A stretch of 64,000 nucleotides of DNA. Source: Marinococcus halotolerans DSM 16375 (GTDB taxonomy: Bacteria > Bacillota > Bacilli > Bacillales > Marinococcaceae). Each line of letters starts with the position of its first letter. Positions within the stretch are counted from its first letter, which is position 1. Where the stretch lies: positions 45,419 through 109,418 of the forward strand of contig NZ_ATVM01000009.1 of NCBI RefSeq assembly GCF_000420725.1. The letters are read 5' to 3'. The notes below the pieces were generated by a model. That model did no database searches. It had not been told where the DNA came from and saw only the letters and a list, made by a program, of their open reading frames with translations. Both the position numbers and the translations under genes were made by a program. Of this stretch, positions 8,581 to 17,555 are shown piece after piece.

Positions 8581-10104
8581 ATGAGATACGACGCACCAAA
8601 CACCCCTGAAAGCCTGGTACATTTTAAAAACAAATACGACAACTTTATTGGAGGCGAATACAGGCCGCCGGCCCAGGGCGAATATTTCGATAACGTCAGC
8701 CCGGTTACCGGTACCGTTTTTTGCCAGATTGCCCGTTCAACGAAAGAGGACGTTGATGCGGCAGTGGCAGCAGCAAATAAAGCGAAAGAAGCCTGGGGCA
8801 AAACGTCCACGACAGAACGCTCCAATATTTTAAATAAAATGGCGAACCGGATGGAAGAAAACCTTGAAATGCTTGCCGTGGCCGAAACATGGGAAAACGG
8901 CAAGGCTGTCCGGGAAACGCTGAACGCTGATATACCGCTTGCCATCGATCACCTGCGCTACTTTGCAGGCGTTATCCGTGCCCAGGAAGGAACGATTGGA
9001 CAAATTGACGATGATACCGTAGCGTATCATTTCCACGAGCCGCTCGGCGTCGTCGGCCAGATTATCCCGTGGAACTTCCCGATCCTTATGGGCATCTGGA
9101 AGATCGCTCCGGCGCTTGCTGCCGGCAACTGCATCGTGCTAAAACCGGCCGAGCAGACACCAGCGTCGATTTACAAAGTGCTTGAGCTCGTCGAAGACCT
9201 TCTGCCGCCGGGCGTTCTGAACGTAGTGAGCGGATTCGGGGTTGAAGCCGGCAAACCGCTTGCCCAGCATGAGGGCATTGATAAAGTGGCATTCACCGGG
9301 GAAACGACGACCGGCCGCCTGATCATGCAGTACGCTTCGGAAAATATTATTCCGGTAACGCTCGAGCTTGGCGGCAAATCGCCGAATATTTTCTTTGAGG
9401 ACGTCATGGCTGAGGACGATTCGTATCTCGATAAAGCGATCGAAGGCTTCGTTATGTTTGCCTTGAACCAGGGGGAAGTGTGCACGTGCCCATCCCGTGC
9501 TCTCATTCAGGAATCCATTTATGACAAATTTATCGAACGGGCCATTGAACGCGTCAAAGCCATCAACGTCGGCCACCCGCTCGACACCGACACTATGATG
9601 GGCGCCCAGGCCTCCAAGGAACAGCTCGATAAAATTCTTTCGTATCTCGATATTGGAAAGCAGGAAGGCGCGGAGGTTCTCGTCGGCGGCGAAGCAGCCC
9701 AGGTCGACGATGAAGACCGTTCGCAGGGGTATTATGTACAGCCGACCGTATTTAAAGGCCACAATAAAATGCGCGTGTTCCAGGAAGAAATCTTCGGACC
9801 AGTGCTGAGTGTAACTACCTTTAAAACGAAAGAAGAAGCGATGGAAATTGCCAACGATACGCTGTATGGACTTGGCGCCGGTGTATGGTCCCGCGATATG
9901 AACACCGCGTACCGGTTCGGGCGTGCGATCCAGGCCGGCCGTGTATGGACCAACTGCTTCCACGACTACCCGGCTCATGCAGCCTTTGGCGGCTATAAAA
10001 AATCGGGTATTGGCCGGGAGAACCATAAAATGATGCTCGACCATTACCAGCAGACGAAAAACCTTCTGGTCAGCTACAGCGAACAGCCGAAAGGATTCTT
10101 TTAA
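8581..10104 (+). CDS. NAD-dependent aldehyde dehydrogenase (AldB/ExaC type)
   Basis: A 507-residue aldehyde dehydrogenase with catalytic C301 ([11 protein letters not shown]), general base E262 (LELGGKSPN) and N165 (PWNFP). The GEVCTCPSR active site and the [19 protein letters not shown] stretch match the acetaldehyde dehydrogenase group (AcoD, AldB, ExaC), which oxidises acetaldehyde and similar short aldehydes to acids in the cytoplasm. ATG follows GAAGGAGGATTTTGT. A DUF779 gene follows after 40 bp, the usual pairing for this group. A possible cre site covers the transcription start. The protein has full family length. Confidence 0.92.
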   Translation: MRYDAPNTPESLVHFKNKYDNFIGGEYRPPAQGEYFDNVSPVTGTVFCQIARSTKEDVDAAVAAANKAKEAWGKTSTTERSNILNKMANRMEENLEMLAVAETWENGKAVRETLNADIPLAIDHLRYFAGVIRAQEGTIGQIDDDTVAYHFHEPLGVVGQIIPWNFPILMGIWKIAPALAAGNCIVLKPAEQTPASIYKVLELVEDLLPPGVLNVVSGFGVEAGKPLAQHEGIDKVAFTGETTTGRLIMQYASENIIPVTLELGGKSPNIFFEDVMAEDDSYLDKAIEGFVMFALNQGEVCTCPSRALIQESIYDKFIERAIERVKAINVGHPLDTDTMMGAQASKEQLDKILSYLDIGKQEGAEVLVGGEAAQVDDEDRSQGYYVQPTVFKGHNKMRVFQEEIFGPVLSVTTFKTKEEAMEIANDTLYGLGAGVWSRDMNTAYRFGRAIQAGRVWTNCFHDYPAHAAFGGYKKSGIGRENHKMMLDHYQQTKNLLVSYSEQPKGFF

Positions 10105-10144
10105 GAATCCGCTGGCCGGAAGCATTTAAAAAGGAGGATTTATC

Positions 10145-10516
10145 ATGGCAGTAGAGCGTGTAACCGCTACTGACGCTGCCCTTGAACTGATTAACCGACT
10201 GACAAAGCGACACGGCCCGTTAATGTTTCACCAGTCCGGGGGCTGCTGCGACGGCAGCGCCCCGATGTGCTATCCGGAAGGTGACTTTAAAACCGGCAAC
10301 AGTGACATGTATATGGGCGATATTGGCGGGGCCCCGTTTTATATGTCGAAGGATCAATTTGAATACTGGAAGCATACGCAGCTGATTATTGATGTTGTCG
10401 ACGGCCGGGGCGGAATGTTTTCTCTTGAAGGTCCGGAGGGCAAACGATTTTTAACCCGCTCACGTGTATTTTCTGAGGAAGAACGTACAGAGCTCGAACA
10501 AAATTCTACTGTTTAA
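10145..10516 (+). CDS. DUF779 domain-containing protein
   Basis: This 123-residue protein is typical DUF779: MFHQSGGCCDGSAPMCYPEGDF near residues 28-49, with the conserved Cys pair and a third Cys suited to metal or disulfide use, then DVVDGRGGMFSLEGPEGKRFLTRSRVF. The family is found next to ExaC-type aldehyde dehydrogenases and has no established activity; a helper role is inferred from that pairing. ATG follows AAGGAGGATTTATC. It is co-transcribed with the dehydrogenase and ends at a strong terminator. Confidence 0.9.
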   Translation: MAVERVTATDAALELINRLTKRHGPLMFHQSGGCCDGSAPMCYPEGDFKTGNSDMYMGDIGGAPFYMSKDQFEYWKHTQLIIDVVDGRGGMFSLEGPEGKRFLTRSRVFSEEERTELEQNSTV

Positions 10517-10522
10517 ACGTCC

Positions 10523-10556
10523 AGGCATTCTGCATTTGCGCAGAATGCCTTTTTTC
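10523..10556 (+). terminator. Intrinsic terminator of the dehydrogenase operon
   Basis: Perfect 11-bp stem AGGCATTCTGC (10523-10533) with GCAGAATGCCT (10540-10550) followed by TTTTTT. Confidence 0.92.
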
Positions 10557-10659
10557 TGCCTCGTGTGCCTATTGTCATTTCGGGTATTTCTTATTATTCT
10601 ATAATTAACAAAGAAATAAGCACCGTTTGAGGGCGCGCTACAGTAAAGGATGAAGGCCT

Positions 10660-11232
10660 ATGCATCATTCATCAACATCACCATTCAGACCCTTCCCCAC
10701 CCTGGAGACGGCAAGGCTCCGGCTCCGGGCCCTGCGTTATTCAGACCTTGAAGATATTTACGAATACGCCTCCAACCCACTTGTCTCCCGCAACGTTCTG
10801 TGGGACACCCACAAAAGCCGCGGGGAAACAAAAGATTTTCTGGATATCACGATGAACTCCTATAAATACGGTGACCGGGCGCCGTTTGGCATCGAACGCA
10901 AGGATTCCGGAAAAGTAATCGGCACCATCGATTTTGTGCATTGGGACCGTGGCCATGCCAACGGGGAAATTGGCTACACGCTCGCCCCGGACCATTGGAA
11001 TCAGGGATTCGGCTCGGAAGCAGCACGGGAAATTATCCGCTTTGGCTTCGAAGACATGGGCCTGCACCGAATTGAAGCCCGGTGTTTTATCGAAAATACA
11101 GCCTCAGCCAAGGTGATGGAAAAGGTCGGGATGGTACATGAAGGCACACTGCGCCGTTCCTTGTTGATTCAGGGGGAACGGCGGGATGTCATGATCTACG
11201 CAATTCTAAAAACAGAATGGAAAAATAATTAA
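10660..11232 (+). CDS. GNAT acetyltransferase, RimJ/RimL type
   Basis: A 190-residue protein of the RimJ/RimL/YjcK branch: LETARLRLRALRYSDLEDIYEYASNP at the start (residues about 14-39), GTIDFVHWDRGHANGEIGYTL, CoA loop DHWNQGFGSEAAREIIRFGF, and IEARCFIENTASAKVMEKVGM. Members acetylate ribosomal protein N-termini or small molecules; the target is not predictable here. ATG at 10660 follows AAAGGATGAAGGCCT. It is a single gene that converges on dgkB and shares a bidirectional hairpin with it. Confidence 0.87.
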   Translation: MHHSSTSPFRPFPTLETARLRLRALRYSDLEDIYEYASNPLVSRNVLWDTHKSRGETKDFLDITMNSYKYGDRAPFGIERKDSGKVIGTIDFVHWDRGHANGEIGYTLAPDHWNQGFGSEAAREIIRFGFEDMGLHRIEARCFIENTASAKVMEKVGMVHEGTLRRSLLIQGERRDVMIYAILKTEWKNN

Positions 11233-11258
11233 AACAGCCGGCGATGCGGCTGTTTTTT
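11233..11258. terminator. Bidirectional terminator between the GNAT gene and dgkB
   Basis: AACAGCCG (11233-11240) pairs with CGGCTGTT (11247-11254). TTTTTT follows on plus; AATTATTTTT follows on minus. It overlaps the last codons of dgkB. Confidence 0.85.
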
Positions 11259-12144
11259 ACGGACAGAACAATTCAATATGCTGGTATAAATTTTCAAACG
11301 TCGCCGGCAGATGGCCGCCGTATTCCCCGTCGAGGTTCAGCTGCATGTCTTCTTCTGCCTCTATACGAAGCTGTTTTGCTTTAAAATATTTGATTTTAGG
11401 ATTCTCGAGATGCCTGCCGCGCAATGCCTGGCGAAGCAGCTGACTGAATTCAAACATCGTCATCTTCTGTACGATCATCACATCAAAATAGCCGTCATTG
11501 TACTCTGCCTGCGGAAGAAGCTTTTCAAAACCGCCGACGGAATTGGTGTTGGACACAAGAAACATTGTAATTTCTTCCTCAAGAAACTTCCCATCGTATT
11601 CAACAGTGGTCATCTGCGGATGCAGGGACCAGAATTTCTCAAACCCTTTAATAAAATAGGCAGCCTGCCCCAGCGCCGTTTTCAGGCCCTTTGGAGTATC
11701 ATAGGTGAGCTCCGTCAGCTTTCCGCCCGCAGCAATATTAATAAAGTACGAGCCGTTCGCCTTTCCTATATCAATACCCTGGGTGCGTCCGCGCGCAAAT
11801 ACATCGCAGACCTCTTTAATTTCTTTTCCCTGCAGTCCAAGGGCACGCGCAAAATCATTCGTCGTTCCGGCAGGAATAAGCCCTACCTTCGGGCGCCACT
11901 CCTGTTCGGCGATTCCGTTAATGACCTCAAAAATCGTGCCGTCCCCACCCGCAGCGACCACAGCTTCGAACCTGTCCTCGGAGGCGCGGCGTGCCTCATC
12001 CCGGGCATCCCCTTCCCCACGGGTCATAAATGCCGACGTTTCGTAACCCGCCTGCTCCATCCGGTCTAATATATAAGGCATCTGCCGCTCCATCTGTTCT
12101 CTTCCGGACGTTGGATTGTAGATCACTCTTGCTCGTTTTCGCAT
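11257..12144 (-). CDS. dgkB: Diacylglycerol kinase DgkB
   Basis: Soluble lipid kinase that phosphorylates diacylglycerol to phosphatidic acid and recycles diacylglycerol released during lipoteichoic acid synthesis. It has 295 residues, the family's normal length. The N-terminal DAGK catalytic domain shows RVIYNPTSGRE (residues 6-16), the GGDG nucleotide motif (66-69) and IPAGTTNDFARALGL. The C-terminal beta domain includes NTNSVGGFEKLLPQAEYNDGYFDV. The start follows AGGGGTTATA. In B. subtilis dgkB lies between gatB and rlmCD; here both joints have been opened by other genes. Confidence 0.95.
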   Translation of the reverse strand: MRKRARVIYNPTSGREQMERQMPYILDRMEQAGYETSAFMTRGEGDARDEARRASEDRFEAVVAAGGDGTIFEVINGIAEQEWRPKVGLIPAGTTNDFARALGLQGKEIKEVCDVFARGRTQGIDIGKANGSYFINIAAGGKLTELTYDTPKGLKTALGQAAYFIKGFEKFWSLHPQMTTVEYDGKFLEEEITMFLVSNTNSVGGFEKLLPQAEYNDGYFDVMIVQKMTMFEFSQLLRQALRGRHLENPKIKYFKAKQLRIEAEEDMQLNLDGEYGGHLPATFENLYQHIELFCP

Positions 12145-12260
12145 ATTATAACCCCTATTACATCGAAGATTTCAATTCATTTGTATAATATATAAAAGAA
12201 CTATCTTTTTCTCTCATTGTTACATGCGTTACTAATTAATTGTATACTATTGTTAATTCA

Positions 12261-13196
12261 TTAAACAGTAGCGGTTGTAGGGTCGATACTACCAGGTTGA
12301 AAATATGGACGCTGCGCCAAAGCGGCACGCTGAAAACGCAGATAGTTTTGGAGAATAAAGTCATAAAAAATTGTCTGTCCTTTTTCTTCTAAATAAAATA
12401 AGGATTTCTCCATACAACGAAGCGCTTCTTTTATATTACCTAAATAGTACAAACATATTCCTTTTTGATAATATAATTCTCCCAGTAAGTATAATGATTC
12501 TTGCTCATATACGTTTTTAATTCCTTCATCAACAACTTTCAACCCTTTTTTAAATTTATTAGAGTTTGCATAAACTACACATGTATTAAAATATATTTTT
12601 GTTTGCATCGGCCCCCATTGATCTATAGGTAGTTTTTTATACAAAGTTCTTGCTTCGTCAAAATATTTAACTGCTTTATTAAATTCTTTTGTGTCCATAT
12701 AAATAGTGCCAAAATTTATAATAATACCTATGTCTTCTTCTGTAATACTCAACGTTTCCGTCTTAAGGTCTCTAGCTAATTGCAATAATTCTAAGGCTTC
12801 TTCTTTTTCATTTGTTAATTTAAAATGTAAAATAGCTCTTTTCCATAATAAAAACTTTTTGTGCACTGGCTTTCTGAAAAGAGGGTTTTTTAATTCCTCT
12901 CTTATGATATTCATAGCCTCAATAAAATCATAGTCACGGATTAACTTATCAATTTTATCTTTAGTGTCCCGAATATAATTAAATCGTGGAGCTTCATGAT
13001 CGTCAAAAAAATAACTTATCTTAACCCCTAATTTTATAGCTATCAAATTTAAAATTTCCGCAGTCGGTTGCATTTCATCTCTTTCAATTTTAGAAATAGC
13101 TTTTTGTGAACATATACTTTTAGCTAGTTCACTTTGGCTAACTTCATAGTATTGTCTTAGGTCCTTAAGTTTTGTACCCAAAGTTAATGTTTCCAT
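12261..13196 (-). CDS. XRE-family regulator with TPR domain (RRNPP/PlcR-like peptide receptor)
   Basis: A 311-residue protein. An N-terminal XRE helix-turn-helix covers residues 6-62; the recognition part reads SELAKSICSQKAISKIER (22-39). From about 70 to 290 it is all helical TPR-like repeats, for example NFGTIYMDTKEFNKAVKYFDEA and YYQKGICLYYLGNIKEALRCME. This layout is that of PlcR, NprR, PrgX and AimR, which bind re-imported signalling peptides in the TPR groove. Length is closer to PlcR (about 285). GGAGG lies 6 nt before the ATG. The gene is far more AT-rich than its neighbours, suggesting separate ancestry. It is divergent from a 35-codon peptide gene and has a palindrome over its presumed transcription start. 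Confidence 0.8.
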   Translation of the reverse strand: METLTLGTKLKDLRQYYEVSQSELAKSICSQKAISKIERDEMQPTAEILNLIAIKLGVKISYFFDDHEAPRFNYIRDTKDKIDKLIRDYDFIEAMNIIREELKNPLFRKPVHKKFLLWKRAILHFKLTNEKEEALELLQLARDLKTETLSITEEDIGIIINFGTIYMDTKEFNKAVKYFDEARTLYKKLPIDQWGPMQTKIYFNTCVVYANSNKFKKGLKVVDEGIKNVYEQESLYLLGELYYQKGICLYYLGNIKEALRCMEKSLFYLEEKGQTIFYDFILQNYLRFQRAALAQRPYFQPGSIDPTTATV

Positions 13197-13207
13197 AACA
13201 ACCTCCA

Positions 13208-13229
13208 GTTAAGTACTATAGTTCTTAAC
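13208..13229. promoter_or_regulatory. 22-bp palindromic operator in front of the TPR regulator
   Basis: Left half GTTAAGTACTA, right half TAGTTCTTAAC: 10 of 11 base pairs are symmetric, the only mismatch being T-T at positions 7 and 16. It starts 12 bp upstream of the regulator ATG and sits just after a minus-strand -10-like TACAAT (13236-13241). This fits autoregulation by a dimeric XRE protein. The binding partner is inferred. Confidence 0.6.
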
Positions 13230-13368
13230 ATTTCTATTGTATCATGAATACTGGATCTTAAAGCAGTTAATCACCTCTAAAGCCCGAATTCGCGGAATAC
13301 ACTTTTTTATTAATTGTGTAATAATATGGATAGAGCTTGATTAACTAGTCTTTAGGAGGAATGCAGTA

Positions 13369-13476
13369 ATGTCCAAAGCGTATTTGTGTAAAATAGCAAC
13401 TTTTGCCATAATGGCATCATTTGCAGCTGCTACTGGGGATTTCCAAACTCTAGTCAACCTGCCTGGAGTAGCTTAA
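13369..13476 (+). CDS. Small secreted-type peptide, candidate quorum-sensing pro-peptide
   Basis: A 35-codon gene. AGGAGGA (13354-13360) sits 8 nt before ATG. The peptide begins MSKAYLCKIATFAIM: two lysines, then a hydrophobic stretch through ASFAAA near residue 21, and ends with a soluble tail QTLVNLPGVA. This is the form of Phr, PapR, NprX and Shp pro-peptides, where the C-terminal 5-10 residues are released and re-imported. It is divergent from the TPR regulator across 172 bp, as in Rgg/Shp and PrgX/PrgQ pairs. A mini-frame ATG CAG TAA abuts the ribosome site and overlaps this start by one base. No homologue is recognised; function is inferred from layout. Confidence 0.6.
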   Translation: MSKAYLCKIATFAIMASFAAATGDFQTLVNLPGVA

Positions 13477-13557
13477 TATCTAAGTTCTAAGTGTAAACCG
13501 TCACTCTCGACACTTTTCACACCATTAACCAAGCTTACCCCTGTTATATTTTTTGTA

Positions 13558-13591
13558 TCCCTTGCAGTTTAGCTGGCAGGGGATTCTTTTT
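13558..13591 (+). terminator. Probable terminator of the peptide gene
   Basis: CCCTTGCAG (13559-13567) pairs with CTGGCAGGG (13573-13581) with one bulged base on each side, followed by ATTCTTTTTG. The stretch 13477-13557 shows nothing else. Confidence 0.65.
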
Positions 13592-13635
13592 GATTACTTA
13601 TTGCTTGACCATTCATCGACACAGGAGGCCCGGCC

Positions 13636-13947
13636 ATGCATTCCGACCAACATATTGCTTATTTTGTAGATCAATTTTTACACCAGCTGGATCACGCGGA
13701 TGATCCGGCTAAGCTCTGTGAGCTCCGCGACCGTGTTTTTGAACAGGGGACTCTTATCGGTACCCGCCTCCCTTACATTGAAATGATGGGCACACTTTGG
13801 TATAAGCGCCCTTCTATCCTTCAGGAGGCGCTTGAGGATGAGCCTGTCTGCTACGGAGTTTTGGTTGATACGTTTGAGCATATTTCTTCGAACCAGTTTG
13901 TATATATGCGCTGGCGGCTGCACGAATGGGCCAGGCTTTCTGCCTAA
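13636..13947 (+). CDS. Small hypothetical protein
   Basis: A 103-residue protein not recognised from any family. ATG follows CAGGAGGCCCGGCC, a good ribosome site. It is soluble, rich in Asp, Glu and aromatic residues, with a His-rich start (MHSDQHIAYFVDQFLHQLDH) and no signal peptide or membrane helix. It lies 46 bp after the terminator of the peptide gene and 73 bp before a RimL-type acetyltransferase gene, with no terminator between the latter two, so those two may be co-transcribed. Codon use looks like the surrounding GC-richer genes, unlike the TPR regulator. Confidence 0.65.
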   Translation: MHSDQHIAYFVDQFLHQLDHADDPAKLCELRDRVFEQGTLIGTRLPYIEMMGTLWYKRPSILQEALEDEPVCYGVLVDTFEHISSNQFVYMRWRLHEWARLSA

Positions 13948-14020
13948 ACAGAAAAAGAGTTATATTCAGCTGATTATCGGGAAAATACTCTCCACCTATA
14001 GTTTACGGAGGGGATAAAAA

Positions 14021-14608
14021 ATGGCTGAGTTTACCGTGGATTCCCAAATATACCTTCGCCCGTTTAAAGATCAGGACGCCGCCGATTATCTGCAGCTGGT
14101 GGAGGATAATCGTTCTTACCTGCGACACTGGCTCCCGTGGGTGGATAAAACGCGTGAGCTGCGCGATGTACTCCGTTTTTTTGAGCACCGGGCCAGACTC
14201 GCCCGTCGCGGCAAATCCTACACGTTTGGCATCTGGTACAAAGGCAGACTCGCCGGGGCGATCAGCTTCAACCACGTGTACCGGTGGACCCGGCGCACCG
14301 TTATTGGCTACTGGCTCGCCGCTCCTTTTCAGGGCAAAGGCATTATGACCCGGGCAGTACAGACATTGACTGATTACGCCTTTCGGGATATTCATCTCCG
14401 GCGTGTGGATATTTGTGTTGCTCCGGACAACCGGCCCAGTCGTTCGATCCCGGAGCGCCTCGGCTTTGAAAAATATAAATATGTGCGCAATGCCGAATGG
14501 CTGTATGACCATTACGTCGATCATGTCGTCTATACCATGCGCTCGCGTTTTTGGTTTCCGGCCATCCTCGGTACTGGTATAGAGCATACAAAAACCCCGC
14601 AATTTTAA
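14021..14608 (+). CDS. GNAT acetyltransferase, RimL/YdaF type
   Basis: A 195-residue GNAT resembling ribosomal-protein-serine acetyltransferases: IYLRPFKDQDAADYLQLVED near residues 10-29, HWLPWVDKT, GAISFNHVYRWTRRTVIGYWL, CoA loop APFQGKGIMTRAVQTLTDYAF, and RRVDICVAPDNRPSRSIPERLGF. The family usually has N(x)SxxxxE here; the RPSRSIPE form is a mild variant. The substrate is probably a protein N-terminus or a small molecule. ATG follows CGGAGGGGATAAAAA. Its TAA lies in the loop of the shared terminator. Confidence 0.85.
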   Translation: MAEFTVDSQIYLRPFKDQDAADYLQLVEDNRSYLRHWLPWVDKTRELRDVLRFFEHRARLARRGKSYTFGIWYKGRLAGAISFNHVYRWTRRTVIGYWLAAPFQGKGIMTRAVQTLTDYAFRDIHLRRVDICVAPDNRPSRSIPERLGFEKYKYVRNAEWLYDHYVDHVVYTMRSRFWFPAILGTGIEHTKTPQF

Positions 14609-14626
14609 CGTTGCGGGGTTTTTCGT
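14591..14626. terminator. Bidirectional terminator between the RimL-like gene and gatB
   Basis: Perfect 12-bp stem AAAACCCCGCAA (14591-14602) with TTGCGGGGTTTT (14611-14622); A and T runs on both sides. Confidence 0.93.
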
Positions 14627-14627
14627 A

Positions 14628-16064
14628 TTAGCGCTGTTCCATGCCTTCAAGAATTAAAGAGTTCACCATTTGCGGGTTGGCTTTCCCCTTCGTTTCCTTC
14701 ATCACCTGGCCGACCAGGAAGCCGAGCGCTTTATCTTTTCCGTTTTTGTAGTCTTCGATCGACTGCGGATTGTTATCGAGTATACCATCGACGACCTGCT
14801 TAAGTTCTCCTTCATCGGAGATCTGCATAAGTCCTTTGTCTTTTACGATCTGTTCCGGATCGCCGCCCTGCTCCATTACATCTGCAAAAACCTGCTTAGC
14901 GATTTTGCTTGAAATGGTGCCCTTTTCAATGAGTTCAATCAGCTTGGCGAGCGACTGCGGGGTGAGCGCCGTCTCTTCAATATCCATATCGTTATTGTTT
15001 AAATAGCCGCTTACCTCGCCCATCAGCCAGTTGGCTGTGAGCTTGCTGTCCGCTCCGGCATCCACAGTTTCCTGGAAAAAGTCCGCGATTGCTTTGGACT
15101 GCACCAGCACTGATGCGTCGTATTCGGAAAGACCGAAATCCTCAATGTAACGCTTCTTCCGGGCGTCCGGGAGCTCGGGAATTAATGAACGGATTCGTGA
15201 TTTCCAGTCTTCGTTGATATAGTACGTAACCAGGTCCGGCTCCGGGAAGTAACGGTAATCGTCCGAGCCTTCTTTGATACGCATCAGAACAGTTTCTTTT
15301 TTCGCGTCATCCCACCGGCGCGTTTCCTGCAGCACTTCCCCGCCGGCAAGCAGTTCTTTTTCCTGACGCTCTTCTTCAAACGCCAGCCCTTTTTGCACAT
15401 TCGTAAACGAGTTCAAGTTTTTCAGCTCAGTTTTCGTACCGAATTCCTGCTGGCCTGCCGGACGGATGGAAATGTTCGCATCACAACGGAGCGATCCTTC
15501 TTCCATTTTGCAGTCGGACACGTCGGTATACTGCAGAATCGCCTTTAGTTTTTCCAGATAGGCGTAGCCCTCCTCCGGTGTCGTAATATCCGGCTCGGAC
15601 ACAATTTCAATCAGCGGCGTCCCGACGCGGTTAAAATCGACAAGAGAGTGTCCTCCGTCTTCATCGTGCGTGAGCTTTCCGGCATCTTCTTCCATATGAA
15701 TACGGGTGATACCGATACGCTTCCGCCCGTTTTCTTCTGTTTCAATGTCAATCCAGCCGTTTTCTCCGATCGGCTGGTCAAACTGGGAAATTTGATAAGC
15801 CTTAGGATTGTCTGGATAAAAGTAGTTTTTCCGGTCGAATTTCGTTTCTGCAGCAATGTCGCAATTCAATGCGAGCGCTGCTTTCATGGCGAAGTTAACC
15901 GCCTGCTCATTCAAAACCGGCAGCACTCCCGGATGGCCCAGACAGACCGGGCACGTATGCGTATTCGGAGGAGCACCAAATTCGGTTGAGCAGTTGCAGA
16001 AGATCTTTGTGTTTGTTTTTAACTCTGCATGGACTTCGAGTCCAATGATTGTTTCAAAGTTCAT
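14628..16064 (-). CDS. gatB: Asp-tRNA(Asn)/Glu-tRNA(Gln) amidotransferase subunit B
   Basis: Subunit B of GatCAB, which phosphorylates Glu-tRNA(Gln) or Asp-tRNA(Asn) and amidates it. Start [17 protein letters not shown] at 16064 is chosen: GGGAGGAACCAGGACC precedes it, and the 32 extra codons upstream are not family-like. Length is 478 residues. Visible motifs are the GatB/GatE cradle core with [15 protein letters not shown], and the C-terminal YqeY-like tRNA-binding tail ending [20 protein letters not shown]. Last gene of gatC-gatA-gatB, with a 16-bp gap after gatA. Confidence 0.97.
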   Translation of the reverse strand: MNFETIIGLEVHAELKTNTKIFCNCSTEFGAPPNTHTCPVCLGHPGVLPVLNEQAVNFAMKAALALNCDIAAETKFDRKNYFYPDNPKAYQISQFDQPIGENGWIDIETEENGRKRIGITRIHMEEDAGKLTHDEDGGHSLVDFNRVGTPLIEIVSEPDITTPEEGYAYLEKLKAILQYTDVSDCKMEEGSLRCDANISIRPAGQQEFGTKTELKNLNSFTNVQKGLAFEEERQEKELLAGGEVLQETRRWDDAKKETVLMRIKEGSDDYRYFPEPDLVTYYINEDWKSRIRSLIPELPDARKKRYIEDFGLSEYDASVLVQSKAIADFFQETVDAGADSKLTANWLMGEVSGYLNNNDMDIEETALTPQSLAKLIELIEKGTISSKIAKQVFADVMEQGGDPEQIVKDKGLMQISDEGELKQVVDGILDNNPQSIEDYKNGKDKALGFLVGQVMKETKGKANPQMVNSLILEGMEQR

Positions 16065-16080
16065 GGTCCTGGTTCCTCCC

Positions 16081-17538
16081 CTATAATTCCGGTCTGGCTT
16101 TATGGTGTTCAGTTGCCTGCTCAAAAGCGTGAGCAACTGTATAGATCGTTTCTTCAGCAAACGGCTTGGCTATAATCTGCAGGCCTACCGGCAGATTGTC
16201 CGAGAAGCCGCAAGGCACTGAAATCGCCGGAATGCCCGCCAGGTTTACAGGAATAGTCAGAATGTCGTTGGCGTACATGGTGAGCGGGTCATCGAGCTGT
16301 TCCCCAAGTTTAAACGCGGTCGTCGGTGCTGTCGGCCCGACGATGACGTCATAGTCGGCAAATACTTTTTCGAAATCCCGGCGGATGAGCGTCCGTACCT
16401 GCTGAGCCTTCTTGTAGTACGCATCATAATACCCGGCGCTCAAAGCAAAGGTTCCAAGCATAATCCGGCGCTTTACTTCTTCGCCGAAGCCTTTGCTTCT
16501 GGTTTCTTTATACATTTCCACCAGGTCCTTCGCGTTTTCATCGCGGACACCATAGCGGACACCGTCAAAGCGGGCCAGGTTGGCTGAAGCCTCTGAAGAA
16601 GCAATCAAATAGTATGCGGCAACTGCGTATTTTGAATGCGGCAGGGAGACTTCCTCCCATACAGCGCCCTGCTCCTCCAGAACTTTCAGAGCTTCAAGCA
16701 CTCGCTGTTTAACGCCTTCATCCACACCTTCTCCGATGTATTCGGACGGCACACCAATTTTCAGGCCTTTGACGTCCTTGCCAAGTGCTTCTAAATAATC
16801 TGGTACCTGCACGTCTGCAGATGTTGAGTCGTTCTCCGAATGGCCGGCGATCTGCTGCAATACATAAGCATTATCTTCCACCGAACGGGTAAGCGGCCCA
16901 ATCTGATCGAGAGAAGAAGCAAATGCAACGAGACCGTACCGGGATACGCGGCCGTAGGTAGGCTTCAAGCCGACAACTCCGCAGTAGGACGCCGGCTGGC
17001 GGATGGATCCGCCCGTATCAGACCCTAACGAAAACAGCACTTCGCCGGCTGCCACAGAGGCTGCCGAACCACCGCTTGAGCCGCCTGGAACGTATTCAGT
17101 GTTCCACGGATTTCTCGTTTCCTGCACACCGGAGTTCTCTGTCGAGGATCCCATGGCGAATTCGTCCATGTTCAGCTTCCCGATGGTCACCGTCTCTGCC
17201 TCTCCAAGCTTATCCATCACGGTCGCATTATGAACCGGATCAAAGTTTGCAAGCAGCTGGCTCGCGCAGGTGGTCCGCAGGTCCTCGGTGATAATATTGT
17301 CTTTAATGCCTGCTGGCATGCCAAACAAAAACGGTACCTCGCCGCCGTTTTGTATCTGCTTGTCGAGCTTTTCAGCCTGCTCGAGGGCCCGGTCTTCATT
17401 TAACGTTAAAAACGCTTTTACGTCTGTGTCTACTTCACGAATACGGGCAAATGAAGCTTTCACCAGTTCGGCGACAGTTACTTCCTGGTTTTTTAATTTC
17501 GTATGTAACGACGCTACACTTTCTTCCAAAATGGACAT
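16081..17538 (-). CDS. gatA: Asp-tRNA(Asn)/Glu-tRNA(Gln) amidotransferase subunit A
   Basis: Amidase-signature subunit that releases ammonia from glutamine for transfer to mischarged tRNA. 485 residues, normal length. The Ser-cisSer-Lys triad is intact: K79 (PAGIKDN), S154 ([15 protein letters not shown]) and S178 (GSDTGGSIR). Its presence with gatB and gatC indicates the indirect route to Gln-tRNA, as expected in bacilli lacking glutaminyl-tRNA synthetase. It is spaced 17 bp after gatC. Confidence 0.97.
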   Translation of the reverse strand: MSILEESVASLHTKLKNQEVTVAELVKASFARIREVDTDVKAFLTLNEDRALEQAEKLDKQIQNGGEVPFLFGMPAGIKDNIITEDLRTTCASQLLANFDPVHNATVMDKLGEAETVTIGKLNMDEFAMGSSTENSGVQETRNPWNTEYVPGGSSGGSAASVAAGEVLFSLGSDTGGSIRQPASYCGVVGLKPTYGRVSRYGLVAFASSLDQIGPLTRSVEDNAYVLQQIAGHSENDSTSADVQVPDYLEALGKDVKGLKIGVPSEYIGEGVDEGVKQRVLEALKVLEEQGAVWEEVSLPHSKYAVAAYYLIASSEASANLARFDGVRYGVRDENAKDLVEMYKETRSKGFGEEVKRRIMLGTFALSAGYYDAYYKKAQQVRTLIRRDFEKVFADYDVIVGPTAPTTAFKLGEQLDDPLTMYANDILTIPVNLAGIPAISVPCGFSDNLPVGLQIIAKPFAEETIYTVAHAFEQATEHHKARPEL

Positions 17539-17555
17539 ACGTTATCTCCCTTCTT

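Noticed and set aside
9139..10125. Long minus-strand frame opposite the aldehyde dehydrogenase
   Set aside because: It mirrors the third-base pattern of the real gene, has no family-like sequence and no ribosome site.
12261..13196. Phage AimR-type lysis-lysogeny receptor
   Set aside because: No phage genes, integrase or aimX-like region nearby; the broader RRNPP assignment is all the sequence supports.
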